A stretch of 64,000 nt of DNA from Pseudoxanthomonas sp. SE1 (lineage in GTDB: Bacteria; Pseudomonadota; Gammaproteobacteria; Xanthomonadales; Xanthomonadaceae), in the NCBI RefSeq assembly GCF_029542205.1, contig NZ_CP113783.1, positions 1,913,001 to 1,977,000 on the forward strand. Reading direction: 5' to 3'. A program made the translations under genes and the position numbers. Shown one piece after another: positions 18,172 to 27,596 of this stretch; position 1 is the stretch's first letter, and every line of letters starts with the position of its first letter. The notes beneath the pieces were generated by a model, which was given only the letters and a program-made list of their open reading frames with translations, did not search any database and had not been told where the DNA came from.

Positions 18172-18838
18172 CGCGCTTGCCCTTGGCCGGCACACCGGCA
18201 AGTGCGCGCTGGTAGGCAGGCTGCAGTTCATCCTGTGCGGCCACGTCCATGCCCAGTTCGCGCACGCGGCCGTCGAACAGGCTGTAGACCCAGCCGTGGA
18301 TAGCGAGTGGCTGGCCGCGAGCCCAGGCATCCTGCACCACGGTGGTCTGGCACACGTTGAACACCTGTTCGATCACGTTGAGTTCGCACAGGCGGGCATG
18401 GCGCAGGGATTCGGTATCCACCTGTTCCAGCAGATCGTTGTGCTTGAGCGCGACATCGGCGACATGGCGCAGCCAATTGTCGGCCAGGCCCACGCGCAGG
18501 CCGGTCATGGCGGCATGCACACCGCCGCAGCCGTAGTGGCCGACCAGCAGGATGTGCTCGACCTTCAGGATGTCGACGGCGAACTGGACGACCGACAGCG
18601 CATTGAGGTCGCCGTGCGACATCACGTTGGCGATGTTGCGGTGGACGAAGACCTCACCCGGGTCGAGGCCCAGGATCTGGTTGGCCGGCACGCGCGAATC
18701 GGAACAACCGATCCAGAGGTAACGCGGTGATTGCTGCTGCGACAGGCGCTTGAAGAAGCCGGGATCCTCCTGCTTGATGCGGGCGGCCCAGTCGCGGTTG
18801 TTCTGCAGCAGTTTCTCGAGTTCGGTCAGGTCGGACAT
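18164..18838 (-). CDS. can: Beta-carbonic anhydrase
   Basis: This zinc enzyme interconverts CO2 and bicarbonate. The protein of 224 residues has all zinc and catalytic residues: Cys45, Asp47 and Arg49 in IGCSDSRVP, and His101 and Cys104 in VGHYGCGGV. Its length and sequence match the E. coli Can group. It sits 15 bases behind the aminomuconate-semialdehyde dehydrogenase gene and overlaps the deaminase gene, so it is part of the kynurenine operon. The pathway's ACMS decarboxylase makes CO2, and hydration of that CO2 is a plausible reason for the placement (inference). Confidence 0.95.
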   Translation of the reverse strand: MSDLTELEKLLQNNRDWAARIKQEDPGFFKRLSQQQSPRYLWIGCSDSRVPANQILGLDPGEVFVHRNIANVMSHGDLNALSVVQFAVDILKVEHILLVGHYGCGGVHAAMTGLRVGLADNWLRHVADVALKHNDLLEQVDTESLRHARLCELNVIEQVFNVCQTTVVQDAWARGQPLAIHGWVYSLFDGRVRELGMDVAAQDELQPAYQRALAGVPAKGKRDE

Positions 18839-18853
18839 GGGGTTTGGTGGTCC

Positions 18854-20281
18854 TCAGCGCAACGCCACGCAGACGTTCTTGGGTTCGGTGAAAAAACGCA
18901 TGGCCTCGTGGCCGCCTTCGCGGCCGAGACCGGAAGCGCCCACGCCGCCGAAGGGCGTGCGCAGGTCGCGGGTCATCCAGGTGTTGATCCAGACGATGCC
19001 GGCACGCAGTTGCGATGCCAGCCGATGGGCACGGTCCAGGTCGCGCGTCCACAGCGTGGCCGCCAGGCCGTAGTCGCCGGCATTGGCCAGCGCCAGCGCA
19101 TGGGCCTCGTCCTCGAACGGCTGCAGGGTCACGACCGGGCCGAAGATCTCCTCGCGGTTGGTGGCCGCCTGGGGGCCCAGCCCGTCGATGACGGTGGGTG
19201 CGATGAACCAACCGGAACGCTCCAGCGCATGCCCTCCAAGCAGGACACGCCCGCCTTCGGTTCGCGCCCGCGCGATGCAGGCCAGCACCTTGTCGAAGTG
19301 CGCCTGCGACACCATCGCGCCGAGGCGGGTGTCGGGGTCGTCCAGCGGCCCCGCCGCCAGTCCCCGCGCGCGTTCGATCAAGGCATCGCGGAATTCGTCG
19401 TAGATCGCCTGCTGCACCAGCAGCCTCGACCCGCACAGGCAGATCTGCCCGGCATTCTGGAAAGCGGAGCGGAGCAGCGTGTCGAGGTGCGCGCGCCAGT
19501 CGCTGTTCGCGAACACCAGCGTGGCGTTCTTGCCGCCGAGTTCCAGCGAGACCTTTTTCAGCAGCGGTCCGGCCAGGCCGGCAATGCGACGGCCCACCAC
19601 CGTGCTGCCGGTGAAAGACACTGCCCTGATCGCGGGATGCAGTACCAATGGCTCGCCCACCGCCGGGCCCGTCCCGTGCACGATGTTCAGCACACCGGAC
19701 GGAAGGCCGATCTCTGCGGCCAACGCGCCCAACATGGACGCCGTGGCAGGGGTGATCTCCGAGGGCTTGGCCACCACCGTGTTGCCGGCGGCCAGTGCCG
19801 GGGCGATCTTCCAGGTGAAGAGATACAGCGGCAGGTTCCATGGCGAGATGGTGGCCACCACGCCCAAGGGTTGGCGCAGCGTGTAGTTCAGGCCGGCTTC
19901 GCCGTGGTGCGACTCGCTGGCGAACTGGGTTGCCGCATGGGCGAAAAAGCGCAGGTTGGCAATGGCGCGGGGAATCTCGATATCGCGCGCGAGCGCCAGC
20001 GGTTTGCCGGTATCGCGCGATTCGGCGAGGGCGAACTCCTCAAGGCGGCCCTCGAGCGCATCGGCGAGCTTTTCCAGCCAGCGCGCACGCCCCGTCGTGG
20101 TCAGCGCCGCCCACGCGGGAAATGCCGATTCCGCCGCATCGACCGCATGCAGTACATCGCTTTCGGTGCCATCCGCGACCTCGGCATAGACCTGGGCCGA
20201 GGCGGGTTCAAACACGGGGCGCCATGCGCCGGAGTGGCGCAGTTCGCCCGCGATGAAATGGCTGAAGCGGTCCATGCCCAT
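18854..20281 (-). CDS. 2-aminomuconic-6-semialdehyde dehydrogenase (aldehyde dehydrogenase family)
   Basis: This NAD-dependent aldehyde dehydrogenase of 475 residues has the family catalytic set: Asn149 (SPWNLP), Glu247 (LELGGKNA) and Cys281 (NAGQICLCGSR). In general it could oxidise several semialdehydes; its place between an SDR gene and the aminomuconate deaminase in a kynurenine operon makes 2-aminomuconic-6-semialdehyde the likely substrate (AmnC/NbaE type). It takes the product of the ACMS decarboxylase to 2-aminomuconate. The start may be ATG at 20281 or two codons later. It is 38 bases from the SDR gene, consistent with one transcript. Confidence 0.88.
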   Translation of the reverse strand: MGMDRFSHFIAGELRHSGAWRPVFEPASAQVYAEVADGTESDVLHAVDAAESAFPAWAALTTTGRARWLEKLADALEGRLEEFALAESRDTGKPLALARDIEIPRAIANLRFFAHAATQFASESHHGEAGLNYTLRQPLGVVATISPWNLPLYLFTWKIAPALAAGNTVVAKPSEITPATASMLGALAAEIGLPSGVLNIVHGTGPAVGEPLVLHPAIRAVSFTGSTVVGRRIAGLAGPLLKKVSLELGGKNATLVFANSDWRAHLDTLLRSAFQNAGQICLCGSRLLVQQAIYDEFRDALIERARGLAAGPLDDPDTRLGAMVSQAHFDKVLACIARARTEGGRVLLGGHALERSGWFIAPTVIDGLGPQAATNREEIFGPVVTLQPFEDEAHALALANAGDYGLAATLWTRDLDRAHRLASQLRAGIVWINTWMTRDLRTPFGGVGASGLGREGGHEAMRFFTEPKNVCVALR

Positions 20282-20319
20282 TAGCTTAACCCGGCTGGCA
20301 AGCCCCCTGTGCCGGCAGG

Positions 20320-21108
20320 TCAGATCGACTGCATGCGGCCGCCATCCACGGCCAGGCTGACGCCGTTGATGTAGCCCGCGGCAGGCGAGGCGAGGAAGGC
20401 GATGGCGGCGGCGACCTCGCGCGCGTCGGCGAAGCGACCTGCCGGCACGGTGGCCAGCATCGCGCTGCTGATGGCGGCCTCATCCTTGCCGGTGGCCTGC
20501 ATGCGGTCACGTAGGATCTGCTCCAGTCGCTGCGTGCGCGTGTAGCCGGGCAGCACGTTGTTGACCGTGATGCCATCCGGAGCCAGTTCCTTCGACAGCG
20601 TCTTGGCCCAGCTGGCGACCGCGCCGCGGATGGTGTTGGACACGCCGAGGTTGGCGATGGGTTCCTTCACCGATGTGGAGATGACGTTGACGATGCGCCC
20701 CCAGCCGGCTTCACGCATGCCGGGTACCGTCAGCTGCGCGAGCAACTGGTTGGCCAGCAGATGGCGCTGGAAGGCGGCCAGGTAGTCGTTGGCGCCGGCT
20801 TCGATGGCGCGTCCGCCCGGCGGACCGCCGGTGTTGTTGATGAGAATGTGGACGGGACGGGCGGCCACGAGTACGCCGACCTTTGCCTGCAATGCCGCGG
20901 CATCGGCGACGTCGATGGCGAGACTGCCGCGGTGCTGTTCGGCGGCCATGCGCGGCAGCGCAGCGGCGACGTCCGCCAACACCTCGGCACGACGGGCCAG
21001 CACGGTCACGTCCGCGCCCAGCAGGGCAAGCTCATGGGCGGCTGCGCGGCCGATGCCTTCGGAGGCACCGCAAACCAAAGCGTGCCGGCCGGCGAGGTTG
21101 AGGTCCAT
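20320..21108 (-). CDS. SDR-family protein lacking the usual catalytic Tyr-Lys pair
   Basis: This protein of 262 residues has the short-chain dehydrogenase fold: cofactor loop GASEGIGR (14-21), NNTGGP (91-96) in place of NNAG, and catalytic-region serine in NVISTSVKEP (around 144). The expected Tyr-x3-Lys is absent: the aligned stretch ANLGVSNTIRGAVASW (152-167) has no tyrosine and no suitably placed lysine. It may use other residues or may not be an oxidoreductase. It is the first gene of the kynurenine-catabolic run, so a role in the pathway or its downstream steps is possible. The ATG at 21108 is preferred over an upstream TTG. Confidence 0.8.
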   Translation of the reverse strand: MDLNLAGRHALVCGASEGIGRAAAHELALLGADVTVLARRAEVLADVAAALPRMAAEQHRGSLAIDVADAAALQAKVGVLVAARPVHILINNTGGPPGGRAIEAGANDYLAAFQRHLLANQLLAQLTVPGMREAGWGRIVNVISTSVKEPIANLGVSNTIRGAVASWAKTLSKELAPDGITVNNVLPGYTRTQRLEQILRDRMQATGKDEAAISSAMLATVPAGRFADAREVAAAIAFLASPAAGYINGVSLAVDGGRMQSI

Positions 21109-21145
21109 GCAAGGATCCAAGGCGGAAGTGGAGCGAGTTTAGCCT

Positions 21146-21228
21146 TGTGGGAGCGACGTGAGTCGCGATGCTCTACCGACCATCCTGAAGGTTAACGTGA
21201 TCGTGTCGCGACTTGCGTCGCTCCCACA
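21146..21228. repeat. REP-like (GTGG type) inverted repeat, copy 2
   Basis: Arms at 21146-21168 (begins TGTGGGAGCGACGTGAGTCG) and 21206-21228 (ends GCGTCGCTCCCACA) pair with a few mismatches (GTGAGTCGC against GCGACTTGC). It lies between the SDR start and the end of the PaiB-like gene, directly touching the latter's stop codon. It could act as the 3' hairpin of that transcript. Confidence 0.8.
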
Positions 21229-21858
21229 TCATTCTGCCCGGCGGGCCAGACGCTCGCGCATCAGCTCGGCCACCGCCAGATTGTCTTCGCCGCCCAGCCG
21301 CTGCAGCGCGGCAGTGGCGCCCTCGACATTGGCGACAGGATGGTTCTGGCTGAGCTTGAACTTCAGTTCGACCCGTTCGACGGCGAAACGGAACCCGACG
21401 ATCCCGCGCAGCTGGCGGACATGGTCGTCACGGTCGTGCTCGAAGCGCCAATCGTTGCCTACCCGGGCTTCGTTGACCTGGCTGAGCCGATCGACGATCG
21501 AGGCCAATCGGGCTGCGTCGTCGGTGGTCTCCAGCACGCCATGCAGGTGCGCAACCGCATAGTTCCAGGTCGGCACGCGGGCGGCTTCTTCCTTGTCTGC
21601 GTACCAGCCCGGCGACAGATAGGCATGCGGGCCGTGCACGATCAGCAGGGCAGGACCCGCATGGCGCGCCTGCGGGTTCGGTCGGGCCCAATGGCCTTCG
21701 ATGACGATGCGCTCGCCATCGCGCGCGTAAAGCACCGGCAAATGGCTGGCGAAGGGGAGCCCGTCTACGACCGTGACCAGCGTGATGAAGGCATCACGGG
21801 CGATCAGCCGGTCCAGTTCGGTGAGATCGGTTTCGGTGAACGCGCGCGGTGAGTACAT
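21229..21858 (-). CDS. PaiB-like FMN-binding protein
   Basis: This protein of 209 residues belongs to the PaiB family (FMN-binding split-barrel, annotated as negative transcriptional regulators in Bacillus). The N-terminus MYSPRAFTETDLTELDRLI, then PFASHLPVLY, GHWARPNPQ, HAYLSPGWYADKEEAARVPTWNY and GFRFAVERVELKFKLSQN are family hallmarks, including the PTWNY flavin-pocket segment. In spite of the family name there is no evident DNA-binding motif; a flavin-dependent redox or detoxification role is equally likely. It is 10 bases downstream of the small gene at 21869-22177, on the same strand. Confidence 0.88.
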   Translation of the reverse strand: MYSPRAFTETDLTELDRLIARDAFITLVTVVDGLPFASHLPVLYARDGERIVIEGHWARPNPQARHAGPALLIVHGPHAYLSPGWYADKEEAARVPTWNYAVAHLHGVLETTDDAARLASIVDRLSQVNEARVGNDWRFEHDRDDHVRQLRGIVGFRFAVERVELKFKLSQNHPVANVEGATAALQRLGGEDNLAVAELMRERLARRAE

Positions 21859-21868
21859 GGCGCGTGCC

Positions 21869-22177
21869 TCAGGCGCGGGCGCCCAGCGACTGCACCATCA
21901 TCGGTCGCAGCATGTCGTCGCTGTCCGCGTGCGGGGGCGATATGTCGTGCAGGGAGAAGCCGCGTGCAAGCGCGTCGTCTTCGTCCAGGCCGTCCCAGGC
22001 GACGAATTCCGCGTCGAACAAGGCGGCGCGGGCGGTGTCTTCGCTGTCGTAGGGCAGGGTGTGCCCGTCGCTGTCCAGCACCTCGGCCGTGCCCGCCTCC
22101 AGCACGCGCAGGCGCGCCCAGATCAGCGTGCGGCCCAATGACGCCAGATACCAGTGTTCGCTCAGGTGATCGTTCAT
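21869..22177 (-). CDS. Small soluble protein of unknown function
   Basis: This 102-residue protein is not recognised. It starts MNDHLSEHWYLASLGRTLIW and is acidic, with WARLRVLEAGTAEVLDSDG suggesting a beta-sheet core and a C-terminal tail DSDDMLRPMMVQSLGARA. There is no signal peptide or membrane segment. The ATG at 22175-22177 overlaps the stop of the membrane-protein gene upstream (ATGA), so the two are translationally coupled. The longer frame upstream is only the shadow of that gene. Confidence 0.7.
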   Translation of the reverse strand: MNDHLSEHWYLASLGRTLIWARLRVLEAGTAEVLDSDGHTLPYDSEDTARAALFDAEFVAWDGLDEDDALARGFSLHDISPPHADSDDMLRPMMVQSLGARA

Positions 22178-22479
22178 CCCAGGGCCTCCGCCCACAGCCA
22201 CAACAATCCCGCCATGCCCAGCCCGATGAAGATCACGCACAGCGAGATCCGTGCCGGGGTGGCCAGGCCCGACAGTGAGCTGTCGGTGATCCGGCGATAG
22301 CCGCCACCCAACAGCCAGCGCAGCGCGGCCGGTTTGAGGAAGGCGCCTTCGCCCCATTGCGCGCCCAGCGCGGCATGGCGGTCACGGATGTGCACCAGTG
22401 TCAGCGGCCAGAAGATCACGAACGCGCAGAACCCGGCGATGGCGATGCCGACGAAGCAGAGAGCGAAGAACAACAGCAT
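22174..22479 (-). CDS. Small inner-membrane protein of unknown function
   Basis: This 101-residue protein has two clear membrane helices, at about residues 3-30 (MLLFFALCFVGIAIAGFCAF and on) and about 77-98 (ISLCVIFIGLGMAGLLWLWA), joined by a basic, soluble loop with LGAQWGEGAFLKPAALRWLL. It starts 3 bases after the asnS stop and overlaps the next small gene, so it is in the asnS transcript. The family was not recognised. Confidence 0.7.
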   Translation of the reverse strand: MLLFFALCFVGIAIAGFCAFVIFWPLTLVHIRDRHAALGAQWGEGAFLKPAALRWLLGGGYRRITDSSLSGLATPARISLCVIFIGLGMAGLLWLWAEALG

Positions 22480-22482
22480 CGA

Positions 22483-23883
<1,401 letters not shown>

Positions 23884-23966
23884 GGCTTGAATCCTTCCGT
23901 AAACAGACACATTAATGGAACGCGGAGTTTACAAGAGCCGCGCGGCCCACGCTGCGTGGCCACCGC

Positions 23967-23972
23967 TATAAT
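23967..23972 (+). promoter_or_regulatory. -10 box for the IscA-type gene
   Basis: A perfect TATAAT preceded by C/G (CCGCTATAAT) lies 30 bases before the start codon at 24003. A CAGGAG ribosome site is at 23991-23996. No close match to TTGACA is seen 17 bases upstream, so the box may act as an extended -10 or under a regulator. Confidence 0.65.
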
Positions 23973-24002
23973 TCCTCCCCAGTTGTCCCGCAGGAGCACC
24001 GC

Positions 24003-24341
24003 ATGGCCATCACCCTCACCCCGGTTGCGCTCGAACGCGTACAGCGTTTCGTCGAACAGACCCCGGGTGCGCTGGGCCTGCGTTTCGGAGTGACCCGCAC
24101 CGGCTGTTCCGGCTGGGGCCATGTGGCCGACCTGGCCCGCGACCAGCGCGAGGGAGACACGGTGTTCGAGTTCCAGGGCGTGCGGATCTATGTGGACGCC
24201 GACAGCCTGGCGCTGGTGGATGGCACCGAGATCGATTTCGCGAAGCAGGGCCTGGGCGAGACCTTCCTGTTCAACAATCCCAATGCGGCGGCCGAATGCG
24301 GTTGCGGCGAGAGCTTCACCACCACGGCCGACGCGGCCTGA
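24003..24341 (+). CDS. Iron-sulfur cluster assembly protein, IscA/HesB family
   Basis: This A-type carrier protein of 112 residues takes part in delivery of iron-sulfur clusters. The three cluster-ligand cysteines are present: Cys35 in VTRTGCSGW, and Cys99 and Cys101 in ECGCGESF. NNPNA just before the C-terminal motif is also typical. The gene stands alone, with its own promoter, divergent from asnS and outside any isc or suf cluster, so whether it serves the Isc or Suf route cannot be decided. ErpA-like function is possible, though the closest pattern is IscA. Confidence 0.92.
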   Translation: MAITLTPVALERVQRFVEQTPGALGLRFGVTRTGCSGWGHVADLARDQREGDTVFEFQGVRIYVDADSLALVDGTEIDFAKQGLGETFLFNNPNAAAECGCGESFTTTADAA

Positions 24342-24389
24342 GCACGCAGGGCGGGGATGCAGCCCCGTCGCCGGCGTGAATCGCCCGGC

Positions 24390-24554
24390 TTGCCCCTAAG
24401 TCACTGACCTGACATAATTTCCGGCTCCCGATGGCCTGCTGGCCGCGGGTCCTTGCCCCACCGCACCCCGCCGGCATCCGCGCGGAGTGGTCGGGGGGCT
24501 GTCCCGCCCGGCGTGCATTCCGCGTGCCGGGCCCACATCCGAAAGGTAAAAACG
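24390..24554 (+). promoter_or_regulatory. Promoter and structured leader of the rpsF-rpsR-rplI operon
   Basis: TTGCCC (24390-24395) and CATAAT (24413-24418) are spaced by exactly 17 bases, a good sigma-70 promoter. A leader of about 130 GC-rich bases follows. Its last part holds a hairpin with arms CCCGGC and GCCGGG (about 24508-24532) with CCG in the loop, which recalls the S6:S18 autoregulatory motif known from rpsF leaders; the identity is a guess. AAAGG at 24543-24547 is the ribosome site. Confidence 0.5.
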
Positions 24555-24983
24555 ATGCGTCACTATGAAGTCGTGTTCCTGGTCCACCCGGACCAGAGCG
24601 AGCAGGTGCCGGCCATGATCGAGCGCTACAAGTCGCTGATCGAGACGGGCAACGGCAAGATCCACCGCCTGGAAGACTGGGGCCGCCGCCAGCTGGCCTA
24701 CCCGATCCAGAACCTGGTGAAGGCCCACTACGTGCTGCTCAACATCGAAGCCGACCAGGCCGTCCTGAACGAACTGGTCGAGAGCTTCCGTTTCAACGAT
24801 GCGGTGCTGCGCAACCTGGTCATCAAGCGCGATGGCCCGGATACCGAGCAGTCCCTGATCATGAAGAACAAGGACGAGAAGGGCGACAAGCCCGAGCGTG
24901 GCGAGCGTCGTCGCCGTGACGACGACGAAGGCGAGGCCAGCACCGAGGCTTCGACCGATTCCGACACCGCCGAAGCCGCCTGA
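24555..24983 (+). CDS. rpsF: 30S ribosomal protein S6
   Basis: This small-subunit protein binds 16S rRNA together with S18. The conserved core starts [19 protein letters not shown] and includes [20 protein letters not shown]. At 142 residues it is longer than the core because of a C-terminal tail (from about residue 103) of alternating Lys/Glu/Asp/Arg and a final Ser/Thr/Glu/Ala stretch. S6 tails of this kind can be modified by glutamate ligation in some bacteria; no ligase is in this window. It is 11 bases upstream of rpsR. The start at 24555 follows the ribosome site; an earlier in-frame ATG belongs to the leader. Confidence 0.97.
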   Translation: MRHYEVVFLVHPDQSEQVPAMIERYKSLIETGNGKIHRLEDWGRRQLAYPIQNLVKAHYVLLNIEADQAVLNELVESFRFNDAVLRNLVIKRDGPDTEQSLIMKNKDEKGDKPERGERRRRDDDEGEASTEASTDSDTAEAA

Positions 24984-24994
24984 GGATCACACCC

Positions 24995-25225
24995 ATGTCC
25001 AAGTTCTTCCGCCGCCGCAAGTTCTGCAAGTTCACCGCCGAAGGCGTGAAAGAGATCGACTACAAGGATCTCAACACCCTGCGCCAGTACCTGACCGAGA
25101 ACGGCAAGATCGTGCCGAGCCGCGTCACCGGTACCAAGTCCCGCTACCAGCGTCAGCTGTCCACCGCGGTCAAGCGCGCCCGTTTCCTGGCGCTGATCCC
25201 GTACACGGACAACCACGACGTGTAA
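24995..25225 (+). CDS. rpsR: 30S ribosomal protein S18
   Basis: This 76-residue protein pairs with S6 on the 30S platform. It has the family pattern [11 protein letters not shown] at the N-terminus and [39 protein letters not shown]. It keeps the cysteine in KFCKF but not a full zinc-binding set. It lies between rpsF and rplI in the usual order; a hairpin after the stop may reduce read-through into rplI. Confidence 0.97.
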   Translation: MSKFFRRRKFCKFTAEGVKEIDYKDLNTLRQYLTENGKIVPSRVTGTKSRYQRQLSTAVKRARFLALIPYTDNHDV

Positions 25226-25231
25226 TCCAGG

Positions 25232-25258
25232 ACCTCCCCGCGCGGGGAGGTTCTTCTT
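25232..25258 (+). terminator. Hairpin between rpsR and rplI (attenuator or terminator)
   Basis: The palindrome ACCTCCCCGCGCGGGGAGGT (25232-25251) gives an 8-bp stem with a 4-base loop, followed by the pyrimidine tract TTCTTCTTCC. The T run is interrupted, so it may only partly end transcription and set the rplI level. Confidence 0.65.
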
Positions 25259-25322
25259 CCTACTGTCATTCGGACAGCCAATCGCTGCAGGCCATGCCTG
25301 CTAACGAATACGGAGCAATACG

Positions 25323-25772
25323 ATGGAACTGATTCTTCTGCAGAAAGTGACCAACCTGGGTGTCCTGGGCGACAAGGTCAACGTGAAGCCGGGCTACGGC
25401 CGCAACTACCTGGTGCCGCAGGGCAAGGCCGTGCCGGCCACCGCCGCCAACGTCGCCGAGTTCGAAGCCAAGCGCGCCGAGTACGAGGCCAAGGCCAAGG
25501 CCGTGCACGACGACGCCGAAGCCCGCGCCGCCAAGCTGGAAGGTGCCAGCGTCACGATCACCGCCAATGCCGCGACCGAAGGCAAGCTGTTCGGTTCGGT
25601 GGGTCCGCGCGACATCGCCGATGCGTTCACCGCCGCCGGCCTGCCGCTCGAGAAGAGCGAAGTCATCATGGGCGAAGGCGCGCTGCGCAACATCGGCGAG
25701 TACGAAATCGCCGTGAAGCTGCACGCCGACGTGCAGACGACCGTCAAGGTCGTGGTGCAGGCGGAAGCCTGA
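25323..25772 (+). CDS. rplI: 50S ribosomal protein L9
   Basis: This 149-residue protein has the normal L9 length. The N-terminal RNA-binding domain reads [20 protein letters not shown] and [13 protein letters not shown], followed by the long connecting helix ([20 protein letters not shown]) and the C-terminal domain with [16 protein letters not shown]. Its transcript is probably continued from rpsF-rpsR through the hairpin at 25232. A strong terminator follows at 25805. Confidence 0.97.
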   Translation: MELILLQKVTNLGVLGDKVNVKPGYGRNYLVPQGKAVPATAANVAEFEAKRAEYEAKAKAVHDDAEARAAKLEGASVTITANAATEGKLFGSVGPRDIADAFTAAGLPLEKSEVIMGEGALRNIGEYEIAVKLHADVQTTVKVVVQAEA

Positions 25773-25804
25773 TCCAGCAAGCGCATCATCCGTGATGCCG
25801 ACAG

Positions 25805-25833
25805 ACGGGCGCCGAAAGGCGCCCGTTCTGTTT
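25805..25833 (+). terminator. Rho-independent terminator after rplI
   Basis: A 9-bp stem (ACGGGCGCC, GAAA tetraloop, GGCGCCCGT) at 25805-25826 is followed by TCTGTTT. It closes the rpsF-rpsR-rplI operon before the dnaB control region. Confidence 0.85.
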
Positions 25834-25840
25834 CGAGGCC

Positions 25841-25879
25841 GGGAATCTCAGGTCCTGAGATTCCCACCGGTTATCCACA
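25841..25879 (+). promoter_or_regulatory. dnaB upstream region: 11-bp hairpin and DnaA box
   Basis: A perfect 11-bp inverted repeat with a 3-base loop (25841-25851 and 25855-25865, GGGAATCTCAG / CTGAGATTCCC) is followed after 5 bases by TTATCCACA at 25871-25879, an exact match to the consensus DnaA box. The replicative helicase gene starts 93 bases downstream. This suggests control of dnaB by DnaA; the hairpin may be a further site. No clear -35/-10 pair was found. Confidence 0.6.
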
Positions 25880-25972
25880 CACTTATCTGCAACACAGTTG
25901 GGCATGGACGGCCTACCATGTCCGGCCGTGCTGGCGTTCGCCACGCATGTGCCGCAGGAGTCCGCCCCGCCC

Positions 25973-27373
25973 ATGTCAGCACGCACCAACTTCCGCACCG
26001 ACCCGCACGACGCGCGCATCGAACAGCTGCGCGTTCCGCCGAACTCCATCGAGGCGGAACAGGCGGTGCTGGGCGGCCTGATGCTGGCGCCGGAAGCGTA
26101 CGACCGCATCAACGACAAGCTGACGCCGAATGATTTCTACCGTCGCGACCATCAGCTGATCTATCGCGCCATCGGCGAACTCGCGGAACGGAACCGTCCG
26201 TTCGATGCGGTGACGCTGGGCGAGTGGTTCGAGTCGCAGGGACACATGGAACTGGTCGCCGGCGGCGCCTACCTGGTGGAACTGGCCAGCACCACGCCGT
26301 CGGCGGCGAACATCACGGCTTATGCGGAGATCGTGCGCGACAAGGCGGTGATGCGCCAGCTCATCGAGGTCGGTACCGAGATCGTCAACGACGCGTTCCA
26401 GCCGGAGGGCAAGGAAAGCGACGAGATGCTGGCGGTCGCCGAACAGAAGGTGTTCGCGATCGCGGAGCAGGGCGCACGCGGGCGCACCGACTTCGTGGCG
26501 ATGAACGATGCGTTGAAGGATGCGTTCGAAGTCCTGCGCGTGCGTTCGGAAAGCGGAGGCACCGTCACCGGCCTGCCGACCGGCTACACCGAGTTCGACA
26601 TGATGACCGCGGGCCTGCAGCCCACCGACCTGGTGATCCTGGCGGCGCGTCCGGCGATGGGCAAGACCACGTTCGCGCTGAACATCGCCGAGTACGCGGC
26701 CATCAAGTCGAAGAAGGCCGTCGCGGTGTTCTCGATGGAAATGTCGGCCGGGCAGCTGGCGATGCGACTGATCTCTTCGGTCGGCCGCATCAATGCCACA
26801 CGACTGCGCACCGGTTCGCTGGAGGATGAGGACTGGAGCCGCGTCACCAGCGCCATCCGCATCCTCAAGGACCAGGCCAAGGTGTTCATCGACGATACGC
26901 CCGGACTCTCGCCGGACGTGCTGCGCTCGAAGGCGCGCCGCCTGAAACGCGAACACGACCTGGGCCTGATCGTGATCGACTACCTGCAGTTGATGTCCGT
27001 GCCGGGCAACAGCGAGAACCGTGCTACCGAGATTTCCGAGATCTCGCGCTCCCTCAAAGGACTGGCGAAGGAACTCAACGTGCCGGTGCTCGCGCTGTCG
27101 CAGCTCAACCGTTCGCTGGAAACGCGTACCGACAAGCGTCCGGTGATGGCGGATCTGCGCGAATCGGGCGCCATCGAGCAGGACGCCGACATGATCGTCT
27201 TCATCTACCGCGACGATTACTACAACAAGGAAACGTCGCCGGACAAAGGCCTGGCCGAAATCATCATCGGCAAGCAGCGTTCGGGCCCGACCGGTTCGTG
27301 CAAGCTGCGCTTCTTCGGCGAATACACACGCTTCGACAACCTGAGCCACGACAGCATCGGCGCATTCGAGTGA
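25973..27373 (+). CDS. dnaB: Replicative DNA helicase DnaB
   Basis: This hexameric helicase unwinds DNA at the replication fork. The 466-residue protein has the N-terminal helical domain (PPNSIEAEQAVLGGLML, NDFYRRDHQLIYRAI) and a RecA-like C-terminal domain: Walker A ARPAMGKTT (Lys231), FSMEMSAGQLAMRLISS, Walker B LIVIDYLQLM and DLRESGAIEQDADMIVFIYR. There is no intein. The ATG at 25973 is chosen because a CAGGAG ribosome site precedes it and because it gives the usual length; the frame is open for 25 more codons, but that part overlaps the regulatory region. Confidence 0.96.
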   Translation: MSARTNFRTDPHDARIEQLRVPPNSIEAEQAVLGGLMLAPEAYDRINDKLTPNDFYRRDHQLIYRAIGELAERNRPFDAVTLGEWFESQGHMELVAGGAYLVELASTTPSAANITAYAEIVRDKAVMRQLIEVGTEIVNDAFQPEGKESDEMLAVAEQKVFAIAEQGARGRTDFVAMNDALKDAFEVLRVRSESGGTVTGLPTGYTEFDMMTAGLQPTDLVILAARPAMGKTTFALNIAEYAAIKSKKAVAVFSMEMSAGQLAMRLISSVGRINATRLRTGSLEDEDWSRVTSAIRILKDQAKVFIDDTPGLSPDVLRSKARRLKREHDLGLIVIDYLQLMSVPGNSENRATEISEISRSLKGLAKELNVPVLALSQLNRSLETRTDKRPVMADLRESGAIEQDADMIVFIYRDDYYNKETSPDKGLAEIIIGKQRSGPTGSCKLRFFGEYTRFDNLSHDSIGAFE

Positions 27374-27596
27374 TCGGATCGATGTTCACGGCGGTGCGTG
27401 CCGCGTAGTACGCTGCACCCGGCAGGACCGGTCCACGGGGGAGCCGGCATCAGGCATTGACGGGCGCTGCGGGGCGTCCGGACGAGATGCCCGGTACGGT
27501 GGAGGTCCGGATCACGAATGACCAGCAGTGATCCGCCGCAGCGGCGATGGCAGCGGCGGAAACAGATCTGCCAGCGAGTAAATCCAGGGGAATCCA

